24,023 nt of DNA from a virus. The stretch covers positions 1 to 24,023 of the IMG/VR virus record IMGVR_UViG_3300048583_000504; one strand, given 5' to 3'. The notes under the pieces were generated by a model, which was given only the letters and a program-made list of their open reading frames with translations, was not told where the DNA came from and made no database searches. A program made the translations under genes and the position numbers. Below, piece after piece: positions 7,290-14,566 of this stretch. How positions within the stretch are numbered: the stretch's first letter is position 1; each line of letters opens with the position of its first letter.

Positions 7290-8351
7290 TTAGATAATCC
7301 CTGAGTCGCCCTCGGTGCGGTCATCAACGTACTTGAGCGGGAACAGATCCATGTCGATGCGCACCGTGCCTGGGCCACCGATCACCGGGAAAACCTTGAC
7401 TCCCGTGCGAGCCAGGTCGTTGTTGCCGACCTTGCCGTTGTTCATTTGCTCGGATTGCATGTTTTGGAACACGTTGGGCTGACTGGTGGACGAAAGACCA
7501 GCCTCATCGCCCTTCATCAGGTTGCTGGCGTCGAGATTCTGGAAGCCATCAACACTGGAGCGAAAGCCGAAGTTCGCGGTCATGCCGGGCAGCGCGGCGC
7601 CGTTCCAGCCCGAGTCAACGGTGCCAGGCATCCGCACTTCGGTGGTGTCAGGGGTGTCGAATCCGCGCCGCTGCTGGCGGGCATTGCGGCGAATCTCGCC
7701 GTAGGCGCCGAAGTCAGCGAACGCAGAATTCAAGCTGCGCGAAATGTCGGCCTCGGCGTTGGCGAAGCCTGCACCGGCGGCGGCGTAGAGCGACATGGCC
7801 TGGGCGATCAGCCCGCGGCCAATGGCCACGGCCTGCATACGCCGGCTCAGGTTGATATCGGTGCGGGCCTGGAACTCAGCGAAGGCGATGTTGCGGCCGA
7901 GCACGCGAGCGTTGGCCATCGCCGTGCCACGAGCCAGCATCAGGTCTTGCAAGCGTTTCTGGTTGGCGCTGGTGCAGTAGCGCCGCGCCGAGCAGCGGAC
8001 GCTGTGCAGCTCCTTCGCGAAAGCAGCCGCCACCGAAGCGACGAGCCGGCCTGCGTAGCGGGCGCCCATCACCTCGACCGGTTCGATCGGGTCGGGGTTG
8101 GAGAACTCCGCCAGGAATTGCTCCTCGCGAGGCCAATACACGGTTTCCAGCTGCTGCTGCTGCTGGCGAGCGATGTCGATCGTGCGCTGCGAAATGTCGC
8201 GCTGGTCGCGGTAGTTCTCGATCAACCGGTTCGCGTTGTCGATCGCGATCGCAGCGGAGGCAACCTGCCGCGCAAGCGCTGCGTTGGCTACCGCGTCGCT
8301 GCGGATTTTTTCGCCGTCGGTATAACCGTCGTCGCTCAGGCAATTAGCCAT
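7290..8351 (-). CDS. Probable internal virion (ejection) protein B, 353 aa, paralog of the preceding gene
   Basis: ATG 8351 has an AGGAG-type site 8 bases upstream. Residues 15-70 form a helical Ala/Gln region with a run of five Gln, followed by VYWPREEQFLAEF (Trp73), a RCSARRYC cysteine pair near 119-126, a helical middle (RRMQAVAIGRGLIAQAMSLYAA), then a Gly/Asn-rich tail ending DMDLFPLKYVDDRTEGDSGII. The layout is the same as the 305-aa neighbour. It is likely an internal core protein. No catalytic motif is visible. Confidence 0.7.
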   Translation of the reverse strand: MANCLSDDGYTDGEKIRSDAVANAALARQVASAAIAIDNANRLIENYRDQRDISQRTIDIARQQQQQLETVYWPREEQFLAEFSNPDPIEPVEVMGARYAGRLVASVAAAFAKELHSVRCSARRYCTSANQKRLQDLMLARGTAMANARVLGRNIAFAEFQARTDINLSRRMQAVAIGRGLIAQAMSLYAAAGAGFANAEADISRSLNSAFADFGAYGEIRRNARQQRRGFDTPDTTEVRMPGTVDSGWNGAALPGMTANFGFRSSVDGFQNLDASNLMKGDEAGLSSTSQPNVFQNMQSEQMNNGKVGNNDLARTGVKVFPVIGGPGTVRIDMDLFPLKYVDDRTEGDSGII

Positions 8352-8372
8352 CAGCTTTCTCCTCGACCGGGA

Positions 8373-9290
8373 TTACAGGAGGTCATAGCGCCCCCTGTCG
8401 ATGAGGTATTGATCTGATTCACCGGCTTTGCCGGGGCGAGCGCGACGCTGCACCGGCGCGACGGGCGGGAGCTGACTCACCGTGCCTGCGGCGGAATCGG
8501 GGATGCCGAAGGTCGTGGCTTCGCTGCGCCGGCTCTGGGCCGTCTGTACGGTCTGTACGGTGCCGCCCATCCGGGCGGTCGTGCCGATGCTGGAGCGTGC
8601 GCCCGCGGCCCACGGCTCGGGCGCAGACAGGCTGCGCTCGGCGTAGTAGCCGTAGGCGTCGAGCACGTTGTTGACGCCTTCCGTGAGCGCGGTGGCGGCG
8701 TACAGCCCCGAGGTCTGGCCGACATCCTGGTAGCTCAGCAGCGACTTGAGCGAGCCGCGGCTCATGCCCAGCGCCGCCAGCTGGCGGGCGTAGCGCCGGT
8801 CGTTGAGGATCTCGCTGCGGGCTTCCGCCTGGCGGTAGCCGTAGGAGGTCATGTCCACTTCGTTGAGCGCGGCGTTGCGCTGCCAGCGGGCGTCGTCGCA
8901 CCGGTCGGGAGCGAAGCACTCGGCGCGGCTGGTGTCGAGCCACACGAGGCGGGCGTCGGCAAGGGTCTGGTTCGCGATCTCGCCCCAGCCGGTGCCCAGG
9001 TCATACACCGGCGTCGTGCGTGCCTCGCCAAAGATGTCGTTGACCAGCTCAGCTTCTTCGGGCCAGAACAGAACGGCGTGCGCATGAACGCGCTCAGCCA
9101 ACTCGACCTGTTGGTTGGCCAGGTTGGTCTGCATGTTGCTGATCGACTGGCTCGAATTGCGCTGCCACAGCGCGATGCCTACCTGGATTGCGATGTCCGC
9201 AGCCGCTTGCGCCGCGATCGCCTTGGCCTGCTTTTCAGCAGCCTGGACGTAGGCGCTATCGGTGACGCAGTTGGTTCCGCATCCGGCCAT
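8373..9290 (-). CDS. Probable internal virion (ejection) protein A, 305 aa
   Basis: Begins one base after the preceding stop (TGACATG). Residues 12-75 are Ala/Gln-rich helix, followed by FWPEEAELVNDIF (Trp76), a CFAPDRC cysteine pair, a long helical segment (YRQAEARSEILNDRRYARQ), and a low-complexity Pro/Arg/Thr tail. The N-terminal and middle parts match the next gene in layout (Ala-rich helix, WPxEE box, C-----C pair, helical middle), so the two look like diverged tandem duplicates. Ala/Gln-rich helical proteins downstream of the tail nozzle gene in podoviruses are usually internal core proteins ejected with DNA; that is the inference here. The initial MAGCGTNC is not a lipoprotein signal because no hydrophobic segment precedes it. 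Confidence 0.7.
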   Translation of the reverse strand: MAGCGTNCVTDSAYVQAAEKQAKAIAAQAAADIAIQVGIALWQRNSSQSISNMQTNLANQQVELAERVHAHAVLFWPEEAELVNDIFGEARTTPVYDLGTGWGEIANQTLADARLVWLDTSRAECFAPDRCDDARWQRNAALNEVDMTSYGYRQAEARSEILNDRRYARQLAALGMSRGSLKSLLSYQDVGQTSGLYAATALTEGVNNVLDAYGYYAERSLSAPEPWAAGARSSIGTTARMGGTVQTVQTAQSRRSEATTFGIPDSAAGTVSQLPPVAPVQRRARPGKAGESDQYLIDRGRYDLL

Positions 9291-9291
9291 G

Positions 9292-9678
9292 TCAGGTCAA
9301 GTTAAACCGAGTGACTTCAAACGTGGATTTTTCCGGCGACTCCGACAGCTGCGCAGTTTCTGCGTACAGCGCCGACGACCCCAGGGCTGAGCAAATTTGC
9401 TTGATGAACTCGAACAAGGTTTCACTGCCATTGAAGAACAGCAGCGTGGCAGCGAAATCGCTCTGCACCCAGCGCCGGCCGACGGAGACCAGGCCCATGC
9501 CGACGATCGCGCCGGCGGCGTCGCGCTCGACCACCACGCGGGTGCCGTTGAGCCAGGACAGCAGGAACGGCTCGGTGTCGAGCTTGCCGCCCAACGCCGC
9601 GGCGGCGGCGATGATCTCGCGGCCCAGCTCGGCCAGGCGGGTCTCATCGGTCGGCGGCTGGACAACGAGAAAAGGCAT
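9292..9678 (-). CDS. Hypothetical protein (128 aa), weakly GNAT-like
   Basis: The start is at ATG 9678, with GGGAG 5 bases upstream, just after the previous stop (TGATATG); an upstream in-frame TTG at 9690 lies before that ribosome-binding site. The order of elements vaguely follows an acyl-CoA N-acyltransferase fold: helix (DETRLAELGREIIAAAAALG), strand with VVVERDAAGAIVGMGLVSVG (like GNAT strands 2-3), a middle segment, then a helix ending IKQICSALGSSALYAE (like the late GNAT helix-strand). The usual acetyl-CoA pyrophosphate loop (Q/R-x-x-G-x-G/A) is not evident, so an enzymatic role is doubtful. It starts the ejection-protein cluster. Confidence 0.65.
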   Translation of the reverse strand: MPFLVVQPPTDETRLAELGREIIAAAAALGGKLDTEPFLLSWLNGTRVVVERDAAGAIVGMGLVSVGRRWVQSDFAATLLFFNGSETLFEFIKQICSALGSSALYAETAQLSESPEKSTFEVTRFNLT

Positions 9679-9679
9679 A

Positions 9680-11311
9680 TCAGCTCCCAAGCTCCTGCAT
9701 AGAGGTGGCCATCGAGAACAAACTCACCGATGCGGTGCCTTCCAGGGTGACACGCCAGCGGGTGCCCAGCAGCCAGTTCGGAAGCCGGAAGGCCCGCGGC
9801 GAGGCAACGTCACGCTGGAACCTTTGGCCGTGGTCGTTGACGATGGTAACACTCTCGCTTCCGTTCAGGTTTCGCAGGTGGGCGGCGCCGAAATTGATCG
9901 GGGTGTCGGTCACCACTTCCGGGGAAACCCAGCGATGCGGCCGCAGCTGGTCGCCCCTGTCCCACTCGACCACGCGGCCGTCCTGCAGGCGCAGGAACAG
10001 GGCGCCGTTGCGGGTCACCTGGGCCTGGCGCACGTCGGTGTCGGAGAGCGTGCTGTGCAGGTCGAGCTGCCAGCCGTTCTCAGGGCCGTCGGGGAGCTTG
10101 AGCACGAACGACCCGCCCTGGCCGAACACGAACAGGCTGCCGCCGTGGGCGATCGGCACGATGGTGTTGGGCGCCAGGCGCTGCCAGTCGTCCGGGGCGT
10201 ACAGCGGGTGCGTGAGCAGGGTCGGGCTGTTCCGGCCCGAGAGCATGACCAGGCCCTCGTGGCCTGGGTACACCGCGCCCTGGGGCGTGGCTGCCATGCG
10301 CCGGTTGCCGCCGCCGGCCATCGGCAGCACGACCGGCAACCGGATCGCCTCGCGACACCCGGCGTTTTTGCAGTCCACCGCGGCGACGATGACGTAAGGG
10401 GCTCCGTCGGTGGCGACGTACAGCAGGCCGTTGTTTTCGACGATGCCCAGGATGTTGTCGTCGAGATCCTGGTAGTAGGGCCACTGGTGGTAGCTGTTGT
10501 TCTCGCTGTAGTAGAGCCGCCGGCCGACGAAACCGACCAGGGAATTGATGCTCTCGATGTGGACGATGCCCTGCAGCGCCGCCGGCGGGGGCGGAGCCTG
10601 ATCTTCTTCCAGGGCGCTGATGAGCAGCTCGTTGAGCACCGTGTCGGTGAACGAGACCGCGCCGATCGGCACCTTGGCGACCAGCATCCAGGTCGTGTCG
10701 AATACGTTGCTGCTCTCTTTGCTGGTCGGCTGGTAGCCGGCGACCGAGCGGTAAATCAGGACGTGCGTGATGCCCCAGGACGGGTCAGGGAGCGGCCAGC
10801 CCGAGAGCAGCACGCTCTGGCCGTCCCGTGCCTGGAACGGCGCCGTGGCCTGGGACAGGGCGCCCCGCTCGCCGGCCGCGTTGACGTACTGGTAGGCGTA
10901 GCTGCGGCTCTCGGTGTCGCGGGGCGCCGTCGTGCCCAGGGCGCCGTACACGGCCGAGAGCGGCGTGTCGCCGCAGGGCACGCCCAGCCGGCGGGTCGTG
11001 GCCTGGCAGGCGGCATCGAACTCCATGACCACCGGGTAATCTTCCCAGCCGGTGATGAACAGCTTGCGGCAGTTGACCGGGCCCTGGGCCACGTCCGCGC
11101 AGCCCTCGAAATCGAGCCAGCAGCAGTCGTATTGGAACACCGTCCCGACCAGGGGCCCGACGGTGCGCTCCAGGCGCGGCTGGCGCCAGGACTCAAGCCG
11201 GCCGTGCCAGAGCTTGCAGTCCCGTGCCTCGCCGGCGTTGTCGGCGCCCAGCAGGTGCCCTGCCAGGCGCGGCGTCGAGCCGCCGAAGCGCTTGGCGATG
11301 TAGGCAGGCAT
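9680..11311 (-). CDS. Tail structural protein, probable nozzle/tubular component (543 aa)
   Basis: ATG 11311 has GAGGAG 7 bases upstream. The protein is almost entirely beta-rich, with recurrent short blade-like segments (LVGFVGRRLYYSENNSYHQW, NNGLLYVATDGAPYVIVAA, GAVYPGHEGLVMLSG, HGGSLFVFGQGGSFVLKL, NGALFLRLQDGRVVEWDRG). These suggest a beta-propeller, as found in podoviral nozzle or stabilisation proteins (P22 gp10-type, T7 gp12-type). The N-terminus has several cysteines, including CCWLDFEGC near residue 63. Gene order (after adaptors, before ejection proteins) fits a tail nozzle. I see no catalytic signature. The exact family is uncertain. Confidence 0.7.
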   Translation of the reverse strand: MPAYIAKRFGGSTPRLAGHLLGADNAGEARDCKLWHGRLESWRQPRLERTVGPLVGTVFQYDCCWLDFEGCADVAQGPVNCRKLFITGWEDYPVVMEFDAACQATTRRLGVPCGDTPLSAVYGALGTTAPRDTESRSYAYQYVNAAGERGALSQATAPFQARDGQSVLLSGWPLPDPSWGITHVLIYRSVAGYQPTSKESSNVFDTTWMLVAKVPIGAVSFTDTVLNELLISALEEDQAPPPPAALQGIVHIESINSLVGFVGRRLYYSENNSYHQWPYYQDLDDNILGIVENNGLLYVATDGAPYVIVAAVDCKNAGCREAIRLPVVLPMAGGGNRRMAATPQGAVYPGHEGLVMLSGRNSPTLLTHPLYAPDDWQRLAPNTIVPIAHGGSLFVFGQGGSFVLKLPDGPENGWQLDLHSTLSDTDVRQAQVTRNGALFLRLQDGRVVEWDRGDQLRPHRWVSPEVVTDTPINFGAAHLRNLNGSESVTIVNDHGQRFQRDVASPRAFRLPNWLLGTRWRVTLEGTASVSLFSMATSMQELGS

Positions 11312-11320
11312 GAGCGCTCC

Positions 11321-12094
11321 TCAGTTCGGGATGACAGGCGGAGAGGGGCTGACACCAGGGGTGCCGCCGGGGTCGGGAAGGCCGTTGCCGTTCAAGTCCA
11401 GGTCGGTGCCAGGGCAGCAAGCCAACACCGCGGTCTGCAGCGAAATGAGCTGCGTCTGCAGCGCCGACATTTGATCGTTGATGGTGTCGAGCTGAGCCTG
11501 GAACGAGTTGGTGAGGTCGGTCACGAAGCCCGACATATCCAGGGTCAGCGTCACGATGCCGGTGGCCGGATCTTCCACTGCGGTGAGCGATACACCGACG
11601 GTGCTCACCGGGTTGGCCTGCACAAGCATGACCGGAGGCCATTGCGCCGGTACGGTCTGCAGCAGGCCGTTGACGAACTCGATGCCGATGGTGTTGATGC
11701 TCAGACCACTGCCAGCGCCGGCGTCCACACCGTCCTCGCCGCGGGGGATGCCGAAATTGAGGATGGCGCTGCTCGGCGTGCCGATGTTCACCACCGTTGG
11801 AACAGCGCCTGCAGGCAGGGAGGTGACCGACCCCACGGCGATCGTCGCGTTCGCGCCAGGCGGGCCAGGCGGGCCGTCCAGGCCGTCGCCGCCGCCTCCG
11901 CTGCCACCGCCACCGGTCGGGCAGCACAGGTCAGGGGTATAGACCTGCAGCGCCCCGGCCTGCACGCCGGTGATGCAGCCGTTCTCGACCACGACGGTCG
12001 CGTTGGCGTAGGTGCCGTCGGGCAACACCACGTCGCACCGCGGGAGCACCGGCGGCGGGGTCTGGGGGCAGTCAGGGCACGGGGCGCAGCTCAT
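11321..12094 (-). CDS. Collagen-like/fibre-motif virion protein (257 aa)
   Basis: The start is taken at ATG 12094 (ATGA overlap with the previous gene, AGGA about 9 bases upstream); the frame is open further upstream only over the neighbour. Residues 1-20 hold a C--C--C cluster with Pro. A small strand-rich domain follows, then a Gly linker and a short collagen-like GLDGPPGPPGAN. Next comes the phage-fibre motif seen as AILNFGIPRGEDG, a beta-rich section, a coiled-coil stretch near residues 190-225 (FQAQLDTINDQMSALQTQL), and a Ca-loop-like tail (DLDLNGNGLPDPGG). This is the architecture of a trimeric fibre or whisker attached near the connector. Its position between adaptor and tail genes supports a virion location; receptor binding is not shown. 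Confidence 0.75.
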   Translation of the reverse strand: MSCAPCPDCPQTPPPVLPRCDVVLPDGTYANATVVVENGCITGVQAGALQVYTPDLCCPTGGGGSGGGGDGLDGPPGPPGANATIAVGSVTSLPAGAVPTVVNIGTPSSAILNFGIPRGEDGVDAGAGSGLSINTIGIEFVNGLLQTVPAQWPPVMLVQANPVSTVGVSLTAVEDPATGIVTLTLDMSGFVTDLTNSFQAQLDTINDQMSALQTQLISLQTAVLACCPGTDLDLNGNGLPDPGGTPGVSPSPPVIPN

Positions 12095-12777
12095 TGGGTC
12101 GCTTCCTCTCGGTTTTCGATGCGATCTTCCTGGCGCTGCACGACGCCCAGGATGTCGAAGAACATGCGGTAGTGGTAGTTCTTGTTGCCGCCGGCAGCGT
12201 TGGCAAACTGATCGCCAGCGAGCATGGTCGCCAGGACGTAGTGCCACGCCGCGACCAGGTGGATGCAATCGGTCTGCATCTGCACGTTCATGTCGGCTTC
12301 GGTGTACGGGCAGGGCGGCGAAACGCACTTCACCTTCACGAAGGCTTCCACGCCGCACGGCACCGGCGGATCGACCGAGAAGCGGCCGTGCATGTTGCGG
12401 TCGATGTTCGCGTTCTCGACGACGTAATCCAGGCCGTCGGGGAGCCGCAGGCAGGTCGCCTTTTTCCAGTTGCGCTTCGCCGTGGTGCGGCGCTCACGCG
12501 CTCCGTTGATCGGGCGGATCAGGTTGCCGTCGGCGTCGGTCTGGTCGAGCACGTCGAGCACTTCACCGCAGCAGCCGCGAGCGTCCTGGTACTTGCCAGC
12601 GACGAGCGGCACGACCTTGTATTCGGTGAACAGGTCTTTGCGGTACTTTGCGACCAGGCACATCGCAGCGTTGTAGGCTGCCACCAAGTCACGCAGCGTG
12701 TAACGCTGGAACTCCCTGCCGGGCTCAGCGTCGTTCAGCGGAAACGCTACGGTCAGCAGCCAGTCTCGGAACGTCAC
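12091..12777 (-). CDS. Probable phage adaptor/head-completion protein (DUF6682-like), 228 aa
   Basis: Starts at GTG 12777 with a G-rich site (GGGG) about 7 bases upstream. The layout resembles phage adaptor proteins of the DUF6682 type: an N-terminal helical region (TLRDLVAAYNAAMCLVAKYR), a strand before G-YQDARG, a segment on a variable loop (LDVLDQTDADGNLIRPI), W/P-rich strands, FSVDPPVPCGVEAFVKVKCV, then a helix (DCIHLVAAWHYVLATMLAGDQ) that would face the tube. It likely forms a ring between portal/adaptor and tail tube. The C-terminal residues overlap the next gene as ATGA. The family call rests on recalled patterns, so confidence in the exact family is moderate. Confidence 0.65.
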   Translation of the reverse strand: MTFRDWLLTVAFPLNDAEPGREFQRYTLRDLVAAYNAAMCLVAKYRKDLFTEYKVVPLVAGKYQDARGCCGEVLDVLDQTDADGNLIRPINGARERRTTAKRNWKKATCLRLPDGLDYVVENANIDRNMHGRFSVDPPVPCGVEAFVKVKCVSPPCPYTEADMNVQMQTDCIHLVAAWHYVLATMLAGDQFANAAGGNKNYHYRMFFDILGVVQRQEDRIENREEATQ

Positions 12778-12780
12778 GGC

Positions 12781-13605
12781 TTACCCCCGGCGGAAAAACT
12801 GATCTTCGCGGGTCTGGCCGCGCCCAACGCTGAAAGTGGTGCCGGCACGCGCTTGCCACGCATTAGGCAGCATCAAGGCCTTGGTTTTGGCCAGGAGCAT
12901 CGCTCGTGCAAACATGTCGTAAGAGGGCAGCGAAGCCATCAACGCACGATCACGGAAGTGAACCGCGGCGGCGTACTGCAGCCGGGCGCCCATCGTGATG
13001 TCGGCGCGGAAGCGATCGTAAAGGAACGAGTCGTGCACGCACGCGCCCTCGGTGGGCGCCGACCAGACGAGCAGCCGCAGCACACCGTTGGACGGCGCGT
13101 TGTCGATCGAGAAGGCGTTGCGGGCCGTGTCCAGGCGCCACTGGCTTCCGCGCCAGGCGCCAGACAGGAGATCGCGCCCGGAGCACACACCGCAGTCGTC
13201 GTCGGTCATGCGCACGCCGATGACCCCGACGATCTGCTCCTCGGGGTAGGGAAAAACCGGGTAGGTCGTGGTGTCGGCTTGCAGCTCGATCACGATCTCA
13301 CGCTGCAGCACACGAGCGCCCTTGCAGAACTCGATCGCCGCCTGGCGAACGTAGTTGGCCGCGATCTCCTCGTCGGGGTCGTCGATACCAACGATGACCT
13401 CGGGGAGCCAGCGCTCCCAATCGTAGGTCGTCAAGGCCTCGGTGATAGGCAGCGGGTGATCGCACGCATCGCCGCAGCCGGCGCCGCCGGTCAAACACGG
13501 AATGGGGCTGGGCAGCCCGCACTCGGAAAAGGGACGGCCACCGTTCGACCAATCGACGATCAGGAAGTTCCGCGGGGAGTACCTGAGCTGGCGAGCGACG
13601 GCCAT
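12781..13605 (-). CDS. Probable head-tail adaptor (connector) protein, 274 aa
   Basis: Likely a connector protein sitting beneath the portal. The central segment (about residues 66-135) has the pattern seen in podoviral adaptors: an acidic helix (DDPDEEIAANYVRQAAIEFC), then strands that read like the I-I---G---Y-VFPYPEEQIVGVIGVR block, then a Trp-bearing strand-loop-strand region (WRLDTARNAFSIDNAPS), and a late Ala-rich helix (ITMGARLQYAAAVHFRDRAL). The N-terminus is cysteine-rich (CGLPSPIPCLTGGAGCGDAC). ATG 13605 has no clear Shine-Dalgarno sequence. The family is inferred from pattern and position and was not aligned. Confidence 0.7.
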   Translation of the reverse strand: MAVARQLRYSPRNFLIVDWSNGGRPFSECGLPSPIPCLTGGAGCGDACDHPLPITEALTTYDWERWLPEVIVGIDDPDEEIAANYVRQAAIEFCKGARVLQREIVIELQADTTTYPVFPYPEEQIVGVIGVRMTDDDCGVCSGRDLLSGAWRGSQWRLDTARNAFSIDNAPSNGVLRLLVWSAPTEGACVHDSFLYDRFRADITMGARLQYAAAVHFRDRALMASLPSYDMFARAMLLAKTKALMLPNAWQARAGTTFSVGRGQTREDQFFRRG

Positions 13606-13610
13606 CGGGG

Positions 13611-13814
13611 TCAGGCCAGGTTGTCAGGCGCTTCGGATTCGATGACGACAGAATCCTGCGCTTGCGTGCGCGACTTCACGCCGGCATCTTTCAGGCTCTT
13701 GGCGTTGAAGATCAGTTCGTTGCCACCCTTGGTGGCGAAGCGATGCACGATGTTGCGTGCGTCGGCCGGGATGTTGATCTTGATGCCGTTGACGCGACTC
13801 TGTACGACGGGCAT
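13611..13814 (-). CDS. Hypothetical small protein (67 aa)
   Basis: The start at ATG 13814 is chosen because CAGGAGAACCCT places GGAG 6 bases upstream; an in-frame TTG at 13835 would put the start inside the terminator hairpin. The product is small, soluble and mixed alpha/beta (VNGIKINIPADARNIVHRFATKG), with no cysteine. It is the first gene after the terminator-like hairpin and lies 5 bases before the adaptor gene. The role is unknown; in this position small head-tail joining or assembly proteins are common. Confidence 0.7.
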   Translation of the reverse strand: MPVVQSRVNGIKINIPADARNIVHRFATKGGNELIFNAKSLKDAGVKSRTQAQDSVVIESEAPDNLA

Positions 13815-13833
13815 AGGGTTCTCCTGGTTGGCC

Positions 13834-13862
13834 AAACACCCCCGGCCTTTCGACCGGGGGTG
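13834..13862 (-). terminator. Intrinsic-terminator-like hairpin between head and tail blocks
   Basis: A perfect 9-bp GC-rich inverted repeat (cacccccgg / ccgggggtg) with an 8-base loop. In the direction of transcription it is followed by TTTGG, a short T run. It lies in the 65-bp gap between the 224-aa gene and the next small gene, the longest non-coding stretch in the window. The weak T-tract suggests partial termination, that is, attenuation of tail genes relative to capsid genes, or 3'-end protection of the capsid mRNA. Confidence 0.75.
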
Positions 13863-13879
13863 CCTGAGTTTACCGCGGC

Positions 13880-14554
13880 TCAGCGCTCGGCGCGATGGAT
13901 CACGTCGTAGCTGGCGCTCACGGTGATGTCGAACGTGCCGTTGATCAGACCGCCAGCCGGCATGGTGGCCACGGTCAGGATCAACTCATCCGCTTCCAGG
14001 ATGAACTCGCCCTGGCCGTCGCGCCCCAGGATGTCGATGAACTCGGCGGAACCGAGCGCACCGAAACCGGAGAACGAAGCCAGCGCACCGTCAGCCGCAG
14101 AGCGGGTGATGGCACAACCCGCGGCCGCGGGCGCCGCCTGCACGACCTTCACATCCGCCACCGGCAGGGCAGTGCCGTTGCGGGTGCTCAGGTTGAAGGT
14201 CAGGCCCGGCTCCTCCGCCGCGACGTGGACACCCACGCCGGTCAGGAAGCCGTAGGTCGGCAGCGCGATCACGGAGATCGAGGCGCCCACACCAATCGCG
14301 TTGATGTGGTCGATGATCTCGCGGGAAACGCCGCCGAAGCCGTTGCCGCTGGGGACGGTGAAGCGATCGGTCGCGCCGGTGGGGTTGCTGTGGGCCAGGC
14401 CGTTGTCGAAGCGGGTGCGCTCGCCCAGACGATCCGGGCTCGGCCCGGCGTCGGGGCCGCAGCAGCCACCGGCGTTCTTCGCGAACACGTCGGGCTTCGG
14501 CAGCGAACCGCGGAACACCTGGAGGTTGTTGACGCTTTTCGGAGTGCGTGCCAT
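13880..14554 (-). CDS. Probable head decoration or minor capsid protein (224 aa)
   Basis: Located just downstream of the capsid gene with a good AGGAG 8 bases before ATG 14554. It begins MAR like the capsid protein but is otherwise unlike it. The N-terminal ~60 residues are Gly/Pro/Asn-rich and include GGCCGPDAGPSPD. The rest looks beta-rich (VSREIIDHINAIGVGASIS, then strands to the C-terminus ending FDITVSASYDVIHRAER). Genes in this position often encode capsid cement or decoration proteins, which is the inference here. The gene ends just before the only strong terminator-like hairpin in the window, so it is probably the last gene of a highly expressed head block. Confidence 0.7.
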   Translation of the reverse strand: MARTPKSVNNLQVFRGSLPKPDVFAKNAGGCCGPDAGPSPDRLGERTRFDNGLAHSNPTGATDRFTVPSGNGFGGVSREIIDHINAIGVGASISVIALPTYGFLTGVGVHVAAEEPGLTFNLSTRNGTALPVADVKVVQAAPAAAGCAITRSAADGALASFSGFGALGSAEFIDILGRDGQGEFILEADELILTVATMPAGGLINGTFDITVSASYDVIHRAER

Positions 14555-14566
14555 GTAAGTTTCTCC

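Noticed and set aside
8326-9290. N-terminal Cys in the two internal virion proteins as lipoprotein signals
   Set aside because: There is no preceding basic and hydrophobic signal segment; the Cys lies at residue 4.
9311-12172. Long plus-strand reading frame (~950 codons)
   Set aside because: It spans several minus-strand genes that have good ribosome-binding sites and structured products, and its own translation is Arg/Ala/Gln/His-rich without domains.
12095-12358. N-terminal extension of the collagen-like protein to 12358
   Set aside because: The extra residues are antisense-like Arg-rich sequence overlapping the adaptor gene; ATG 12094 has a good ribosome-binding site and ATGA overlap.
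13815-13835. TTG start at 13835 for the 67-aa gene
   Set aside because: It would begin inside the terminator hairpin and without a ribosome-binding site; ATG 13814 has GGAG 6 bases upstream.
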